From Hofstenia miamia (taxonomy: Eukaryota > Xenacoelomorpha > Acoela): a stretch of 64,000 bases of DNA. Each line of letters opens with the position of its first letter. The stretch's first letter is position 1. Positions 1 to 12,384 of this stretch are shown here, piece by piece. A model generated the notes under the pieces. It had not been told where the DNA came from. It saw only the letters and a list, made by a program, of their open reading frames with translations, and did not search any database. The position numbers and the translations under genes are program-made. The stretch covers positions 1,124,334 through 1,188,333 of the forward strand of contig SCFE01000018.1 of the NCBI GenBank assembly GCA_004352715.1, written 5' to 3'.

Positions 1-779
1 GTTTGAACTTTAATAAATGAACATATATTAAACAGTAGGTTGCAATTGAGTGATAGACTGATATAACTGGGCCAATGCCATCTTCTTCTGAATCACTTGC
101 TCGATTCAGTTATTTTGCGTTAACTGGGTCATAGTCATACAGTCTTAAAAATTTACCACTGACATATTCCCATCTTGAGCCAGTATTAAGCCACCATTTG
201 TTTCTACTTTCTACTGCTTATTGGCAGTAAGTTAATTCGACAAAAAACTACAATATAATTATACAGTATATTGATTTTCAACGAAATATTTGTTATTGCT
301 AAAGTCAAAGTTCAAAGAAGAATTTGAGTTTGAATTTTTTAAAGTACCAATATTGATAACCAAGAATATAGAAATGATTGGCTTCCATCCTTAATATGTT
401 TCTGAAAAAAAGCATATACAAATATAAGTCATTGAACTCTCACACTTAGAGTGTTTTCGTAATGAGTCATGGTAGCTTTGATTTCAAACAGAAATGGAGG
501 TAAAATGAAGTCAATTTAATTTCAAAATAATTTTTCATCTACATTACTAAATTCATCCACTAGAGGGCTAATAAATCTTAAATTAAATTTCGTCTAATGC
601 TGGAAAATGATTCGTTCACCACCTTATATTCTCGACTCAATCTGAGAAATGAGTCAAATTAATCATAGATTCTGAACGACCTTAAAAGTATGATTTAAAA
701 TTAAGTCGTTCCAAGATTTTGCGTTATTTTTGTCACACCCTGTATATATATCTGATCATTGGTATTACAGATAATATTT

Positions 780-1122
780 AAAATTGTAGTCCTTTTTAGC
801 ATCAATTTTGATAAACAGTCAGTAGAATGTTGTTTTAAAGCTTAGTTCAAATTTTTTAAAGTACTTGTTCAAAATTTTCAATAGGTAAGTACCATTTTAA
901 GCATTGCTTTTTAGTGCAAAGCAGTGGCACTATAAGCAGAGTAAAATCTTCTTTGGCTGCCAGGAAAATACCACATATATGAAAAAACCAAGCTTATGTA
1001 ATATATCACGTGACATTTTCCAAGGATCAATACATTACAAAGGTTGCTGAAATGCATGTTTAGATAAAGTAATTTACTTTTACATCAGAGAATGATGATG
1101 TTATTTTCTAATTCACTGAATT
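780..1122. repeat. Interspersed repeat, arm 1
   Basis: This stretch matches the reverse complement of about 23,885-24,240, at very roughly 80% by eye. Landmarks are a GTGATATATTAC/ATATATCACGTGA-like core, a run reading AAAAAACCAAGCTT, and the paired words AACATGCATG / CATGCATGTTTAGATAAA. It has no coding potential I recognise. The unit also has a partner at 1,690-1,890 that matches 23,715-23,895 in direct orientation, so the two loci carry the same modules in different relative orientation. Confidence 0.6.
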
Positions 1123-1239
1123 ATTCAAGCATTACTGTTGATCTCCCGTGTGTATTTTATCCTGATTACTTGAGTTCCAGTTTACCGCTCATTCTTCTCT
1201 TGAAATATGTTCATTCTATGCCAATTCTCTCACAAGGTA

Positions 1240-1404
1240 TTAGCATACATGTATTGTCACTAATTCTTTCTTGCAAACCTTACAATTGTCACCTACTTCA
1301 GGTTCTCTGCTACACTCCTTGATTAGCAAATTTGCTCTGATTTTTCTTGCGTTTCTATAATGGTATAAAATTCCTGCTTTATTACAGCTACAGACCCAAT
1401 AATA

Positions 1405-1446
<42 letters not shown>

Positions 1447-1470
1447 TATATATATATACAGTGGCTTCAA
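1240..1470 (-). other. Small ORF, unrecognised
   Basis: A 76-codon minus-strand frame begins in a (TA)n tract, giving an alternating YI start, and then reads a basic stretch with a CKVCKKEL zinc-finger-like pair of cysteines. The start lies in the microsatellite and there is no matching partner elsewhere. It may be a scrap of a repeat protein or chance. I would not treat it as a gene. Confidence 0.12.
1407..1458. repeat. (TA)n microsatellite
   Basis: About 50 bases of nearly pure TA dinucleotide with one TAATAT interruption. Similar tracts recur through the window and border most of the large gaps. Confidence 0.95.
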
Positions 1471-1689
1471 ATCTGAGTGAGTTTAAGCCCTCTGTTTTTT
1501 GAAAAGCAAAATTTTTGCGATGCAATAAGTGTTTAAAGGTATCTTTTAATTGTGGCGTCCTTTTAGTGCATTATAATTCAAATTATAACAATTATTATTA
1601 TTATTACAGTACCTTTTCAAAAAAACATTCAGATTATTATGTTAGTAATTCACAAATAAGATTTCACAGCAATAATTTTCTGGAATTTC

Positions 1690-1890
1690 ATATGCCATTT
1701 TAGCCAAATAAAGTCCATTGGCACCAATCGGTAATTTTAAGTTATTCTCAAAAGTATAGAAGGCTAAAGAAATCTGAGAATTTCTTTCCATAATTTAAAT
1801 GTTAAATAACACTACTTCTGAAAATACAAGAATTTTGTTATACATATCAAGACTTACTGGATTCTGTCACCTTCGAAAAAGGTAATTAGC
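1690..1890. repeat. Interspersed repeat, arm 2
   Basis: Matches 23,715-23,895 in the same orientation. Shared words include TTTTAGCCAA, TATTGGC, GGTAATTTTAAGTTATTC / GCAATTTTAAGTTATTCC, and TGTTAAATAA. No protein is recognisable. Confidence 0.55.
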
Positions 1891-1899
1891 AATTCAGTA

Positions 1900-2540
1900 T
1901 CTTTCAGAAAACATAGTCCAGCAATAACGAATTTTTCACTTGTTTAATTGGGCAATATTTTGACATATGGCAACTGTTGCAAAAGTTTATAAATGGGTTT
2001 GAGAACATTATATATTCAAAATGATTATATGTTTGCATTTTTGGCATTGTTTATGCTTATAATGTACGTGCAAATTTACCATTAGAAAACCCAAAGAATA
2101 CTCCTAGATTCTCCAATGAAAACTACATTTTCAAGAAATCATTTTTCACAAAACTTAACTTGAATACAGAAGCAGGGGCGGAATTAAAAAAAAATTTGTT
2201 AGAGGAGCCCAATGCACAATAAAATGCTAGGTGTATAATCGGGAACTAGGGCTAGTGAGGGCACAAAGTATTGAATTTTTAAATTTTAAAATTTATCATT
2301 ATGCACGAACTTCACCACCATCTACTGTAGAATCATCCACCAGGCCATTTTATGACATAATAAATCAATCTATTTATTCTTCAGCTCATTCAGCTTTCAA
2401 TTAAATGGTTAGATGAAGAACATTGCAGTTTCCTGTTTAATAACTGATTCATAATAGATACGATCTCTTATCAGTAATATATAGTCTACAATTTGGATGT
2501 AAAATATAATAAAGTTAATTCTTACATGTACATTCAGCTA
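1900..2540. other. Non-coding AT-rich stretch
   Basis: I see no gene here. A short GC-richer patch near 2,174-2,265 (GCAGGGGCGGAATTAAA...) resembles one end of a hAT-type miniature element, but no matching inverted end was found. Confidence 0.5.
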
Positions 2541-2544
2541 TACA

Positions 2545-2745
2545 TCCTTTTTCCAATCTATTACTATATGCAAGCCAAATTTGATTGATAGCTAGCTAAG
2601 TGTGAAGTATGAAAAAAACCCTATTCGTAGACCTAGCATAAATGCATTTTGTGATCGGGACTCGAACCTATAGTCGTTCTCACCTCTGAATCTGAATCCC
2701 GAGCACTACTTTGCAGAAGACGCTTAGCTATGCATTTAAATATAA
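2545..2745 (-). repeat. tRNA-derived SINE, copy 1
   Basis: Read on the minus strand, this has a Pol III A-box-like word TAGCTAAGCG (about 2,720-2,729) and, about 50 bases further on, a near-perfect B box GGTTCGAGTCC (about 2,658-2,668). That matches a tRNA-like head with a long variable arm. The tail ends in an AT-rich segment with TAGCTAGCTATCAATCAAA. A second, more decayed copy lies at 11,310-11,505 in the same orientation with the same tail, so this is a dispersed element and not a tRNA gene. No clean cloverleaf could be drawn by eye. Confidence 0.6.
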
Positions 2746-2769
2746 AATCAAAATTATTGCAAGAGACGC

Positions 2770-3260
2770 AAGAGATTCCCTTGCGGTTCTCATCAGATCT
2801 CTAGATGAGGATGACATAGCACAGGGTGAGCTCCGAGTACAATTGTTCTATGGAGACCCGGAGTTTAACCGCACATCAGTGTACTCCTAACATAGACCGT
2901 GGAAAAAAGTGTCAGACATAGATTTTCCAAAAATAAACACTTGTTCCTCAAATGATAGTAATGTATTAATCTCAAATTACATATTAACTATATTGAAAAT
3001 TGAATGAGCTTTTCATATACTATATTATAAAGCTTCAAATAATATTGACCGAATACAATGAATGTATCCGTACCCGGGGATTCTTTTTCAAATTTAGTAT
3101 TTTTGTACCATTTCTGAAATCTAAAGTACACCATTGCCACACAATAAAAGCCCAACAAGACATAAATGCGGAAATAATGCTATATGAACAGAGAGGAATA
3201 AATATGAAAAGAGTGTCAATGCCATCAAGCATATGTTTGATAAAAAAATGGCAAGGGTAA
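2770..3260. other. Unassigned stretch before element E
   Basis: No gene is supported. It contains a GC-richer piece (2,770-2,890, AGAGACGCAAGAGATTCCC...) that may belong to an LTR or leader of element E. No second copy was found in the window. Confidence 0.35.
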
Positions 3261-3349
3261 AATATCAATACTTAACGTAACAAATAGAAACAAATAGAAA
3301 TGTCAACATGAAAAAAAACCAGTGTAAAAAATTTCCGAAAATATATCAA

Positions 3350-5535
3350 ATCAAACATTTGAAGAATATGGAAATTGATCGAAAGTGAAGATGAAGCAAG
3401 TAGTCTGCAAAGTTAACTCAAGGACAAGCAGATGAAAACGGAAAGTAATCCACATAAATGACTCAAAAATGAGTAGATGAACACCATCAAAGTGGCGAGT
3501 AATCCCCAAGGCTGATTCAAGGACATAGGGAGGAATGCTGAAGAAGAAGAAAAAGAAGAAGAATACAAAATACCAGAAGTTACCAGAGAGGAGTATCAAC
3601 ATCTGGAAGAGAGTGAAATAAAAAAATTATAAGAAATGCTGGAAAAACACAAAAAGATATTCAATTATGGAGAAATAGGTGTGGCCAAATGGTAGGGGAA
3701 ACACACAAAATAGCAACCACAAGCTGATAAAACATCCTGTGAGAATAGCAACTAAAAGAAGAGTACAACCGAATTTTGAACATATTGATTGACAATAAGA
3801 TAGTATGACCAAGTGAAAGTACATATGCTACCTCAATGGTATTTGTTAAACAGGGACAAAAATACAGATTATGTATAGACTTTTGAAAACTGAACAAAGT
3901 AACAAAAAAGACTTGTATCCATTACCAAGAATTGAGGACATACTATAGGAAGCAAGTAAACACAAATATTTCACATCAATTGATTTATGCAAAGCATATT
4001 AGCAGGTGAAAATGGAACCAAAGGACATAGAAAAAACTGCCTTTATAACACCATATGGTGTTTGGACTATGCAATGCTCCAGCCATGTTTCAGTGATATA
4101 AAACATCTAAAAAAAGAAACACACAATTGAGGAAGGCATCAACGCCTATATTGATGACGCATAAATAAGTTGGATAGAACGTTGAAAATATTGGACAAAG
4201 CTGGGTTAAGGATAAAGGGAAACAAATGCAACATACTATAAGAGCAAAAAATATTTCTTGGTAGAATAATAAAGAAAGGAAAAATCTGCATGAAAGACAG
4301 TGCATGAGACATGATAAGGAAGATAATAGAACCAAACAATAAGATAGATCTGCAGATAATTATAGGGTTCTTTAACTATTATGGAACATTAATCCCAAAT
4401 ATCACAGGGAAAACAGCATAGATGCCAAAGTTAATGAGTAACTCAGTACAATTCACATGGACATGGGTAGAACAGGAAGAGTTGGACAGTATAAAGGAAG
4501 AGTTGGCAAAGCTACTGTCACTAAACGCCTCAGACTACACAAAACAAGCAAGTGAAGAAAACTAAGATCCAAAAAACTAGAGATGTTGGCTCTGATAGAA
4601 AGTATTAAAAAGTTTAGACACTTTTCAATAGAAAAAGAGTTCAAACAGATAATAGTGGACTAGTGTGGTTAAAGAAGTTCTTGGGAGACAAGTCATCTAT
4701 AGTGTTGAGATGGATTGGGTACTTGAATGAGTTCACATTCACAATAGAACAAAGAAAGAGGAACTTAAACAGCAAAGCAGATTTTTGGACGTCATTGCCA
4801 GAGTAACAAAGGAACATGGAGAAAAGAGATGGAGAGAAAAAACAATTTCAATTTTTGCCACACATGGAGTACAAAGATCAAATGTCAACAAGAGAGGGCA
4901 AACAAAATTACCCATAACTCTAATGGAGCGAATCACAGAGAATAAAATAATGGAAAAAAAACATGACAGTACACTGAATGAAATCAGAGAAAAGATAAGG
5001 GACTCAAACACGATGCTATTAAAAATAGCCAACACGTTACTATGCCAGGAATAAGTGGAAGCTAAACAAAAACAGACTGTTATATGTAGAAATACAAAAC
5101 AACAGAATTACCATATCAAAGTACTACAAAAGATAGATGATAAGAAAAGTGCATAGAGAGGACATATAAGAATATTCCAAATGAAAATACATTCAACACT
5201 AGATTCATAACAATGGCAGTAAGAAAATGATAGAAAAAATAATCAACAAGTGCACAACATGCTTGCTAAATAACAAGCAACATTTTCCAACATAGAGAGC
5301 GCCTCTGGAAAAAATAACAGCAATGCAACCCAATAAAATAGTACACATAGATTTAGAAGGGCAATCATGAGACAGTGATGGATATCAATATTTGCTAGTA
5401 ATGGTAGATAATTTCACAAGGTATGCAAGATTGATACCAATGATGAAACAACAGTGGAAGAAACAGCAAAAATATTAATGAAAGAATGGGTATTAAAATT
5501 CAGTCCAATGGAAGTCATAAAAACAGACAATTTGG
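3350..5535 (+). pseudogene. Element E: Ty3/Gypsy pol relic (RT-RNase H-INT)
   Basis: This is a decayed polyprotein reading across all three frames with many stops. Near 3,580-3,780 it has a pol lead-in (EVTREEYQHLEESEIKKL, then KHKKIFNYGEIGVAKW). Reverse transcriptase follows at about 3,964: KYFTSIDLCKAY, a stop where Trp is expected, then KMEPKDIEKTAFITPYGVW. The catalytic box at about 4,147 reads AYIDDA. The RT thumb follows (about 4,200-4,500; GFFNYYGTLIPNITGK and FTWTWVEQEELDSIKEEL), then an RNase H scrap (about 4,680-4,800). The integrase zinc-binding part has INKCTTCLLNNKQHF (about 5,240-5,290) and the core start is KIVHIDLEG and DGYQYLLVMVDNFTRYARLI (about 5,335-5,430). Homology stops near 5,535, before the second integrase Asp. 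Its zinc-binding segment is closest to that of element B. It cannot encode active enzymes. Confidence 0.85.
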
Positions 5536-5990
5536 AGGGGTGGTATTGGTGTATTGTGTGAATTGGTGGTCTGCGTAATTTAAAAGACATGGTCAAAAGG
5601 CTTGCTTCACTTGCCTTTTGAGCTTTTTTCCCATTGAGAAAATTTTGTTTGCACATTCTTTTGATGTATCCTTTGAACTAATTGAAAAGGATATTTCTTT
5701 AGCTTGACAACTAAAATAGCAACATTAGTTGCTTTCTTAATTGTATTATGAAAAAAGTCTCACAAAGTATTGAATGTGTCATCAATTTCACAACTTCTCA
5801 CTTTATTCATTGAAAAAGAATATTGAATTTAAAAAAAACTGTCTGTAATTTCATTTAAGTTTTGTACTGCAGCATGTATTGCAATCAATTATATATCTCT
5901 TTAGTTTCACAGCTCAAATAGCAATGTTAGTTGCTTTCTTAGTTGTATTATGAAAAAAGTCTCACAAAGTATTAAATGTGTCAGTATGAA
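5535..5990. repeat. Direct repeat pair downstream of element E
   Basis: Two copies of an about 80-bp unit lie at about 5,701-5,780 and 5,905-5,985. They share ATAGCAA..TTAGTTGCTTTCTTA and a long TTGTATTATGAAAAAAGTCTCACAAAGTATT core ending AATGTGTCA. The spacing is about 203 bp. No coding function is evident. Confidence 0.7.
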
Positions 5991-8300
5991 ATACTTCAAA
6001 AACTGATTCTAAGTGTGCTAGTAATTGCATTTATGGATATTTTATGTAGTTTTCAGGAAAACATCTAAAATAAAATGTATTTGTCATTAAACTAATTTTG
6101 AAATGGTATTAAATTTATAAAAAAGAGATTAAGAAATATTATATATTTGTACACTAGATTTTGATAATTTAATTGCAAATAAAAATTAAGCCCAAAATAT
6201 CATAGCCTGCACATTCAACATTTGGGTTGAATGCATTTGCATAATATTTGAATATGGAAGAAATGAACAAAACTAATATTGTATTTAAAGCAAACAGGCA
6301 ATAACTTGTAAACACACAAAGAAACAAACACACTTTTAACTTAACTAACCTGTGCAAATAATTGGTAAAATTGTTAATAATGAAAACTATTATCATAAAG
6401 CTTAGCAATGAATGTTTTTCTTTTAAAATTTTTTCCTAGAAATTAAAAACCACACTATCTTTATAATATAATATGCTTCATCTTTAAGAAGAGGAAACCT
6501 TTTTTCACTGTCAGGTCCATCTGCTCTCAACTCCACCATTTCCTCCATCCATACATTGACAATGGAAATAAATGAAAATATACCAATCTCTCTTAGCATG
6601 AAATCTTATCAAAAATTAGCACCACATTGAACAATTGAAATTCAAAATAAATGTCCAACCACTGTATGAGTTGGCACTCAATGGGCTACACAAAGTCAAA
6701 CCTTAGTGCAGAGAGAAATCCATCTCAACCTGCAGACATTCCACCAGGTTTATTCCATATGAATTTTATATCATTATTAGAATCATCTTTTCATTTCAAT
6801 AAATTTTTGGAAAGCAATTTCAAAATCTATCCTATAAAATTTTCATTTTCAATTAAATTTCTGAAAAATTGAAATTAAGTTGTATATTGATGCTGTAAGC
6901 ACTTCTCAAAATGAAAAACTAAGCACATCAATAGATTTGCAAGCTTTGAAATTACTTAAAATCAACAATAGCTTAATAATAATCTAGCTTTAGAAAAAAT
7001 GAAATACCTTAAATGGATATAATACAGAACTAACTGTACAAAATTTGAAAGTTAAATTCCTCAGTTGACTTAAACAATAAAATGCAAACATTTATAAGTA
7101 AATTTTAACATCTAGGCTCTGAATATACAATCATCTTTTTATTATAAAAATTTCCTGAGGAGCTGTTTTAAGATCAATATTGCAAAGTTGCTGTTTTTTT
7201 GTGAAATTTGAGAAATATTGTATTTAATTCAATAATTTATACAGAAATGAGTTCCTAAAATGACAATCTAATAGCATAAATCAATTCAGAAGCAACAAAT
7301 TTAGTTAGAATGAGTAATTTTTAACAAACATTTGCTTTTGGAATTCATTCACAAAAATCAAATCTCTTAAATCTTGGGAGCATTGAAAATGACACTAAGG
7401 CATTCCTGAAAATTTCACAATGCAACCAATAGATCAACTTAAAAAATAAGAGACAAGTGATTTCAGGCCTGTAGAATCTGAATACTACATTGGATTTTCA
7501 TTTTCAACCATAGTTAAAGAGAAGTTTTAAAAGCAAATTTGAGTTTTTAGATTTATTTAATTGAATTACAATTAAAGAGCTTCTCAATTTAGAAATCCAA
7601 TGCCAGAAACACATTTGCCAGTTTTTAATCAATGTAAAAACATCAATCTTTACTGAGAAGTAGTAGTCAATGCTCCAAAAATGAATATAATTGAAAACCC
7701 AGAAATCCTAGTATATTCAATAACCATGGCAAAATCTCAAAGAAATTGACCAAATTGATCACAGATATCAATAAAATGGAGTAAAATGTAAATAAATTTT
7801 CAAGTACTATTCATAAAATCGATTTTCATCATCCACAATATACATTTAAAAACCAATTTTTACAAGTTTATAGGGTTGTCCTTATATGAAGTGCAATATT
7901 ACTAAACAAAATGTTAAAGATTAATGAAATTAAAAACAAAATGCAGTTTTATAGATAGTTTTTTTTCAAAAAAAATCACTATAATTTTTAAAAAATTACT
8001 AACCCATCCTATAATATTCATATCTAAAAGAAAAATTTCCCATTATGGAAGATTGATATTGAATTTTACAACATTTTTTTTGAATTTTATTTCTTGTATT
8101 ACTGCAAATATCTCAAAGTAAAAATTTTCAATTTTTGAATTTTTTGTTTTGAGAAAAATGTTTTTTTTATTTGAAATTTTTGACATTTCCATATTGGGAC
8201 AGGACCAAAAAAATAGAATCTCCTTTCAAAACTGTGGATTTTGGTGTAAAAATATTATTGATAGCTTTATTATATCAAAAAGTTAATAAAGAAATTATCT
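5990..8300. other. AT-rich non-coding stretch
   Basis: About 2.3 kb of very AT-rich sequence on both strands. Short frames at 6,169-6,408 (-), 6,651-6,872 (+) and 7,924-8,121 (+) show only low-complexity hydrophobic or lysine-rich composition. They have no recognisable domain. I see no gene. Confidence 0.5.
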
Positions 8301-8429
8301 TTTTTGAAAAATTTTCCCAGCTCTGGCCAGCCTAGTTCAGCCAATATAGCTAAAACATTTGCTCATTGTCAGACATTTCTTCTGTTTCCAATTCCATTAT
8401 ATCATCATAATATGCTTCTCATTTCCTGT

Positions 8430-10298
8430 TACATTTATCAATATCTTACACTCTGGTTTCCTGTGGCCTTTTTGTCTGCAATTGTATTAGTTGATGTCTC
8501 TTTCTTTTTTCCTGTTTGTTTTCCTTCCTTTGTTTTGAACTTTATCACTTTATGCATTTTGTTTTCTACTGAGCTTCTCTTGAATTTTTCCATATATATT
8601 CCATGTCAATTTTTTGTATATTCTCTGAATATTCTCAAATTTTATCAATTTTGATGCTGTAGTCATAAAAAATATTTCATTCTCCTGCACAACAATTGAT
8701 ACATGTGGCAATGTCTGTCAATTTCCAATTTGATCAATACTTTTCTTGTAAACTGTGAACAATGTATCAGTTGATTATTACGAACTTAAAGTGCTTTTCA
8801 AGGACAATTCATTCAGTGCAGCTCTATTTCATAGAAATGGGTGTTTGTTGCACACTATCTAGCTGCACTGTATTGATTAATACACAATAGAAGACATTAC
8901 CAATCTCTTTGAGTGAAATAAATTAAAATAAGACAATTTAATATATGTAAATGTTAAAAATGCTATGCAATATATTTATAAATTTTAAAGGCAATACTAA
9001 TTGAATCTTGTTCAGATTTCTTAACTGTTTTCAGAGTTTAAACAAATAACTCTAAACCTACTTTATGAGATCAAAATCAGATCTTTTACTCCATTTTCTG
9101 TGTAATTCTAGCTTTTTTATTAAAACAATTTCCAATTTCTATTATGTTGTTTCCTAATAATCTTTTCAAGTTTGTTGCCTACATCACATTTCATTTCAAA
9201 TTGACTTCTTATATTGTCTGGTAGACCTTTACAAATGTGTGAAAATGGATTATTTTTTTAATAGTGTCTGTTCCTTGAACTTAGTGTTAACAATCTTTCT
9301 AATTGTGACATGTAGTTTCTTATGTCATTGTTTTTCCTCATTTTCATTTTGTTCAGGATTATCCTATTTTGATTTTTAAACATTCACTCTCATATTATTC
9401 AAAGAAGTTTTCCATTAATAGTTCATAGTTATTGTTTGTCTCAGCACCTAGAATGAAGTAGTGCTGATATGCTGTTAAATATCAGGGTAGTCTTGCTGCT
9501 GCTTCTTGTGTTACTCTGCTCTCTTGCATTGTTAGTTCAAACATTTGAAACCATTCTTCAAAGGTTGGGTTGTAACTATCTATCTTTCCATTAAATTTCA
9601 TCAATACTGCTTGCATGGCATGGTTTTGTTGTTGTTATATTCTCTTAATATTGATTTTGGAATCTTGGCATTAGTTCCCTTATCAATTGTTTTCCATCCA
9701 ATAGTTGCTGTGATACAACTTTGGTTATTTCATTTATTATTTTCTTTTTTTCTTTTTCATTGTCTATTTTGTTGTACTCAAATTTTTTCTTATTAACTGT
9801 TTTTCCAATCCATTATGCTTGTAGTTCCCTTTCAGGTTCCTCCTCTTTTGAGATTTTGCACACTTGCATTTCCAAGCTTTCTTTTTGTTCACCTTCTGTA
9901 AGTTTTAGTAGTCTCAATTGATCCCTCAATAGTTCTATTTCTTGTGTTTGTAATTCATTCTCCTATGTGAGTTGTTTATTGTCTTTTTCTAACTCTTTAT
10001 ACATGTTTTTCCATCTCTCATTTTGGTCTATAAATTATTTGTTCAATTATGCCAACAGCTGTGTTAGCTTTTTTACACTATGATGAAAGAGTTATCCTTG
10101 TTCCTCTAATCTTCTGCACATGTTGCTTTTTAATTCACTGATTATTATTTCTCTTTCCGTATCCATTCTTTGAAATTTTTCTGTTTGTTGTCTTATTTCT
10201 TCTTTTAACATTGTTTCTGTTTTGTGACTATTCTTTAAAATCTAGTAGATTTCTTGGGGACTCATTTCTGGTGACATGTGTATTATTTGTGAATCCAT
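8430..10298 (-). pseudogene. Element D: gag relic of the ORF3-carrying Gypsy family
   Basis: The relic begins at an ATG near 10,298 (MDSQIIHMSPEMSPQE), about 340 bases after a primer-binding site. A long charged coiled-coil follows (about 9,880-10,250; IELLRDQLRLLKLTEGEQ), then the capsid-like part, with KFNGKIDSYNPTFEEWFQMF and ELTMQESRVTQEAAARLP at about 9,460-9,605. A CCHC zinc-knuckle half (CRQKGHRKPEC) is at about 8,480. Element C gag shows the same order: coiled coil (RRIEALQAELNTQHIEFQRL), capsid (ELTMKQYQKTQDDAISQFPF), knuckle (GQKGHLKTAC). There are several stops and frame changes. No pol follows, and homology ends near 8,430. Confidence 0.75.
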
Positions 10299-10638
10299 TG
10301 TGGGGGTTTGGCTGATACTGATTGTGGGGTGATTGACATTGCAGGTTGTTTATTATGAGGTTTATTAGGACTGCCTTTTCTTGTTCTATTTGTCATGTTT
10401 CTTCTTCAATAGTAATGGTCTGTTCCAATTGGTTAGATTCTGGTTTGTTTTTGAGTGCACTTGATTTAGAGTTGACTAATGATTAACTTTTAGTTTAACT
10501 AAGTAACAAAAGAAAAAATTTTTTTTGTGGCTTTTTGCCTTTCTACTTTTAGAATACACATTCTTTGTTTTCTGGTTTCTTTTTGGAAGTAAATAGATTA
10601 GAGTATTTGGTAAGCTTTTCCAGATGTTAAGTGGATTA

Positions 10639-10654
10639 TTTGTCCTGGTTGCCA
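10639..10654 (-). promoter_or_regulatory. Primer-binding site of element D
   Basis: Directly after the LTR end (...AGATGCTACA) the minus strand reads TGGCAACCAGGACAAA. The TGG start abutting the LTR is the expected form for a tRNA-primed minus-strand start. It implies a primer tRNA ending in GGTTGCCA, which I did not identify. Element A has a diverged counterpart at 14,017 (TGCCAACTGTGACA). Confidence 0.6.
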
Positions 10655-11873
10655 TGTAGCATCTCTTTCCAGGCCCAATTAAGCACAAACAAAATCTATA
10701 AATTTGTTCTATGTTCACAATTGCAGGAAGTGACCTATTAATGTTCAACCAATTTCCCTGTTTACTATTGCTTAACTGATATGTATACTAAATTGGCCAA
10801 ATTAGATTAATGCTTTAGTAATTGTTACTATTTAGGTAACCTCCATCACAGTATCCATCTGGGACTCTACCTGAAGCTGAATGATCAATCATCAATTAAT
10901 CCAATCAATTTGTATAATCCAATTCTCAAACAACTCAGCTCAAACCACAAAGACTACATGTACCCTAATTTATTGATGTAGTGCTAATAATGTTCATGAC
11001 ACAATTCAACTTATGTCTGTTACTTGTGAATATGATAAACTGCATTTGAATTACATTGTTTGCAAATGCCATAAAATAGGTTCTGCAACTGGGAAAGACA
11101 CTAGCTGCAATATTACCAATGTAAATGTAAAATAGAAAAACCCAATTCAGTATTAATGTGAATAAATGTACCAAATTATTATATATATAATGGCAGCTTC
11201 CTAACCTACATTTAGTTAACAGAAAGTAATAACAATATGGTCTTATTATCAATCTAATTATCTTCAACAATTTGGATCTAAAAAAAATAAGATATTTCCT
11301 ATGTTGGCTAACTGGCCTTTCTCAAATTTATTACTATATGCAAAACACAATTGATAGATAGCTAGCTAAATAACTATAAAAAAGACCTACTCATATACAT
11401 AGCCTAAGTGCATCTCATAATCAGGGATGTAGAACCTAGAATTGTCCTCATCATGGACTCCTGACCACTACAATGCATGAATTGCTTAGCTAGACATTGT
11501 AATGTAATAATTCAAACCATAAACCAACAAAACAAATGTAACCAATTCCAAAGAATTTAATTCACCACTTTTACACTGAATTCATTCTATTTATAGTATT
11601 CTTAAAACAATACATGCTGAATTTTAAATTTGAATTTTAGTAGCTCATCTGTATGTCTAATTGAAATTAATGAGGAGCAAGATAATCCTCAGATTTTTGT
11701 CAAAACATTTTTAGTGACTTGCAATTGATTGTACATTTTACTATATCAAAAATCTTTTTTAAAATAATCATTCAAATTATTCTGATCTAATCTTATTCAT
11801 TTCTTTTCAATCTTGTTCTTCTTGGTTGCAGAAATCAGAGAAACCAGCAGAATGATTTGAGAATTATGCTACA
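10655..11873 (-). repeat. LTR between elements B and D
   Basis: On the minus strand it starts TGTAGCATAATTC (ending at 11,873) and ends AGATGCTACA (at 10,655). That is the same imperfect TGTAGCAT/ATGCTACA terminal pair as element A's LTRs. It shares internal words with them, such as TACCTAAATAGTAA. Element D's primer-binding site and gag follow it, and a remnant of element B precedes it. It contains a SINE insertion (11,310-11,505), which helps explain its length of about 1.2 kb. Element A's right LTR is 828 bp. Confidence 0.65.
11310..11505 (-). repeat. tRNA-derived SINE, copy 2
   Basis: Diverged copy of the 2,545-2,745 element in the same orientation. The A-box region TCTAGCTAAGCAA and the tail TAGCTAGCTATCTATCAAT are retained. 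The B box has decayed to AGGTTCTACATCC. It lies inside the LTR at 10,655-11,873. Confidence 0.5.
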
Positions 11874-11959
11874 CTAATCTGTTTGCAATTTAGTTGGGAG
11901 CTTGCAGCTTAGTGTTTCTCAAATTGCAAGTCTTGTGAATAATTTTTTGTACTGTGCTG

Positions 11960-12384
11960 CAGGGCTGCACTGCTTATGAGAAAAGTGGGGGGACGCAATT
12001 TTTACCACAAAATTTTTTCAAAATAACAAACTACATGCAATTGTTTCAAATATATTTCTTATCAAATAGTACAGATACAAAATTTGGCATAATTCTAGAG
12101 CTTTCAATCCTACATGCTAATTAACAAATTTGTAAGTTAAAGATGACAAAATAAGCGTGGCGTAGGATAATTATTATGTATATCTAGACATTTCTATGTT
12201 ATACTAACACAAAAATATAACATAATAGATTTCCATGACATGTTTCTGTATCTTTATAAAACTATTGGTGTTTATAAAATTTGGCACAGTGGCCAGTCTG
12301 ACCCTGCTGCGTTCCCCATAAATTTATAAAAAAAATAAGTGAGGGGACGCCATCCCCCTGCGTCCCCCCGCGAGTGCAGGCCTG
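11960..12384. mobile_element. Non-autonomous hAT-type element with perfect 8-bp target duplication
   Basis: The ends are inverted: the left begins CAGGGCTGCACTG and the right, reverse-complemented, begins CAGGCCTGCACTC. Each is followed after a short spacer by GGGGGGACGCA. The flanks are identical 8-mers, CTGTGCTG at 11,952-11,959 and 12,385-12,392. An 8-bp target duplication with CAGGG-type termini is the hallmark of the hAT superfamily. The 425-bp interior is AT-rich and non-coding. The element is inserted in the 3' remnant of element B. Confidence 0.85.

Noticed and set aside
2590-2735. Candidate tRNA gene on the minus strand
   Set aside because: A and B boxes are present, but no full cloverleaf could be drawn and a second copy with the same unrelated tail exists, so it is a SINE.
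8304-8654. 116-codon hydrophobic plus-strand ORF
   Set aside because: It is the antisense of the end of element D gag, including the zinc-knuckle half. Pyrimidine-rich antisense of a lysine-rich gene yields spurious membrane-like text.
9545-9921. Plus-strand hydrophobic ORFs resembling membrane proteins
   Set aside because: Antisense of the gag coiled coil and capsid of element D.
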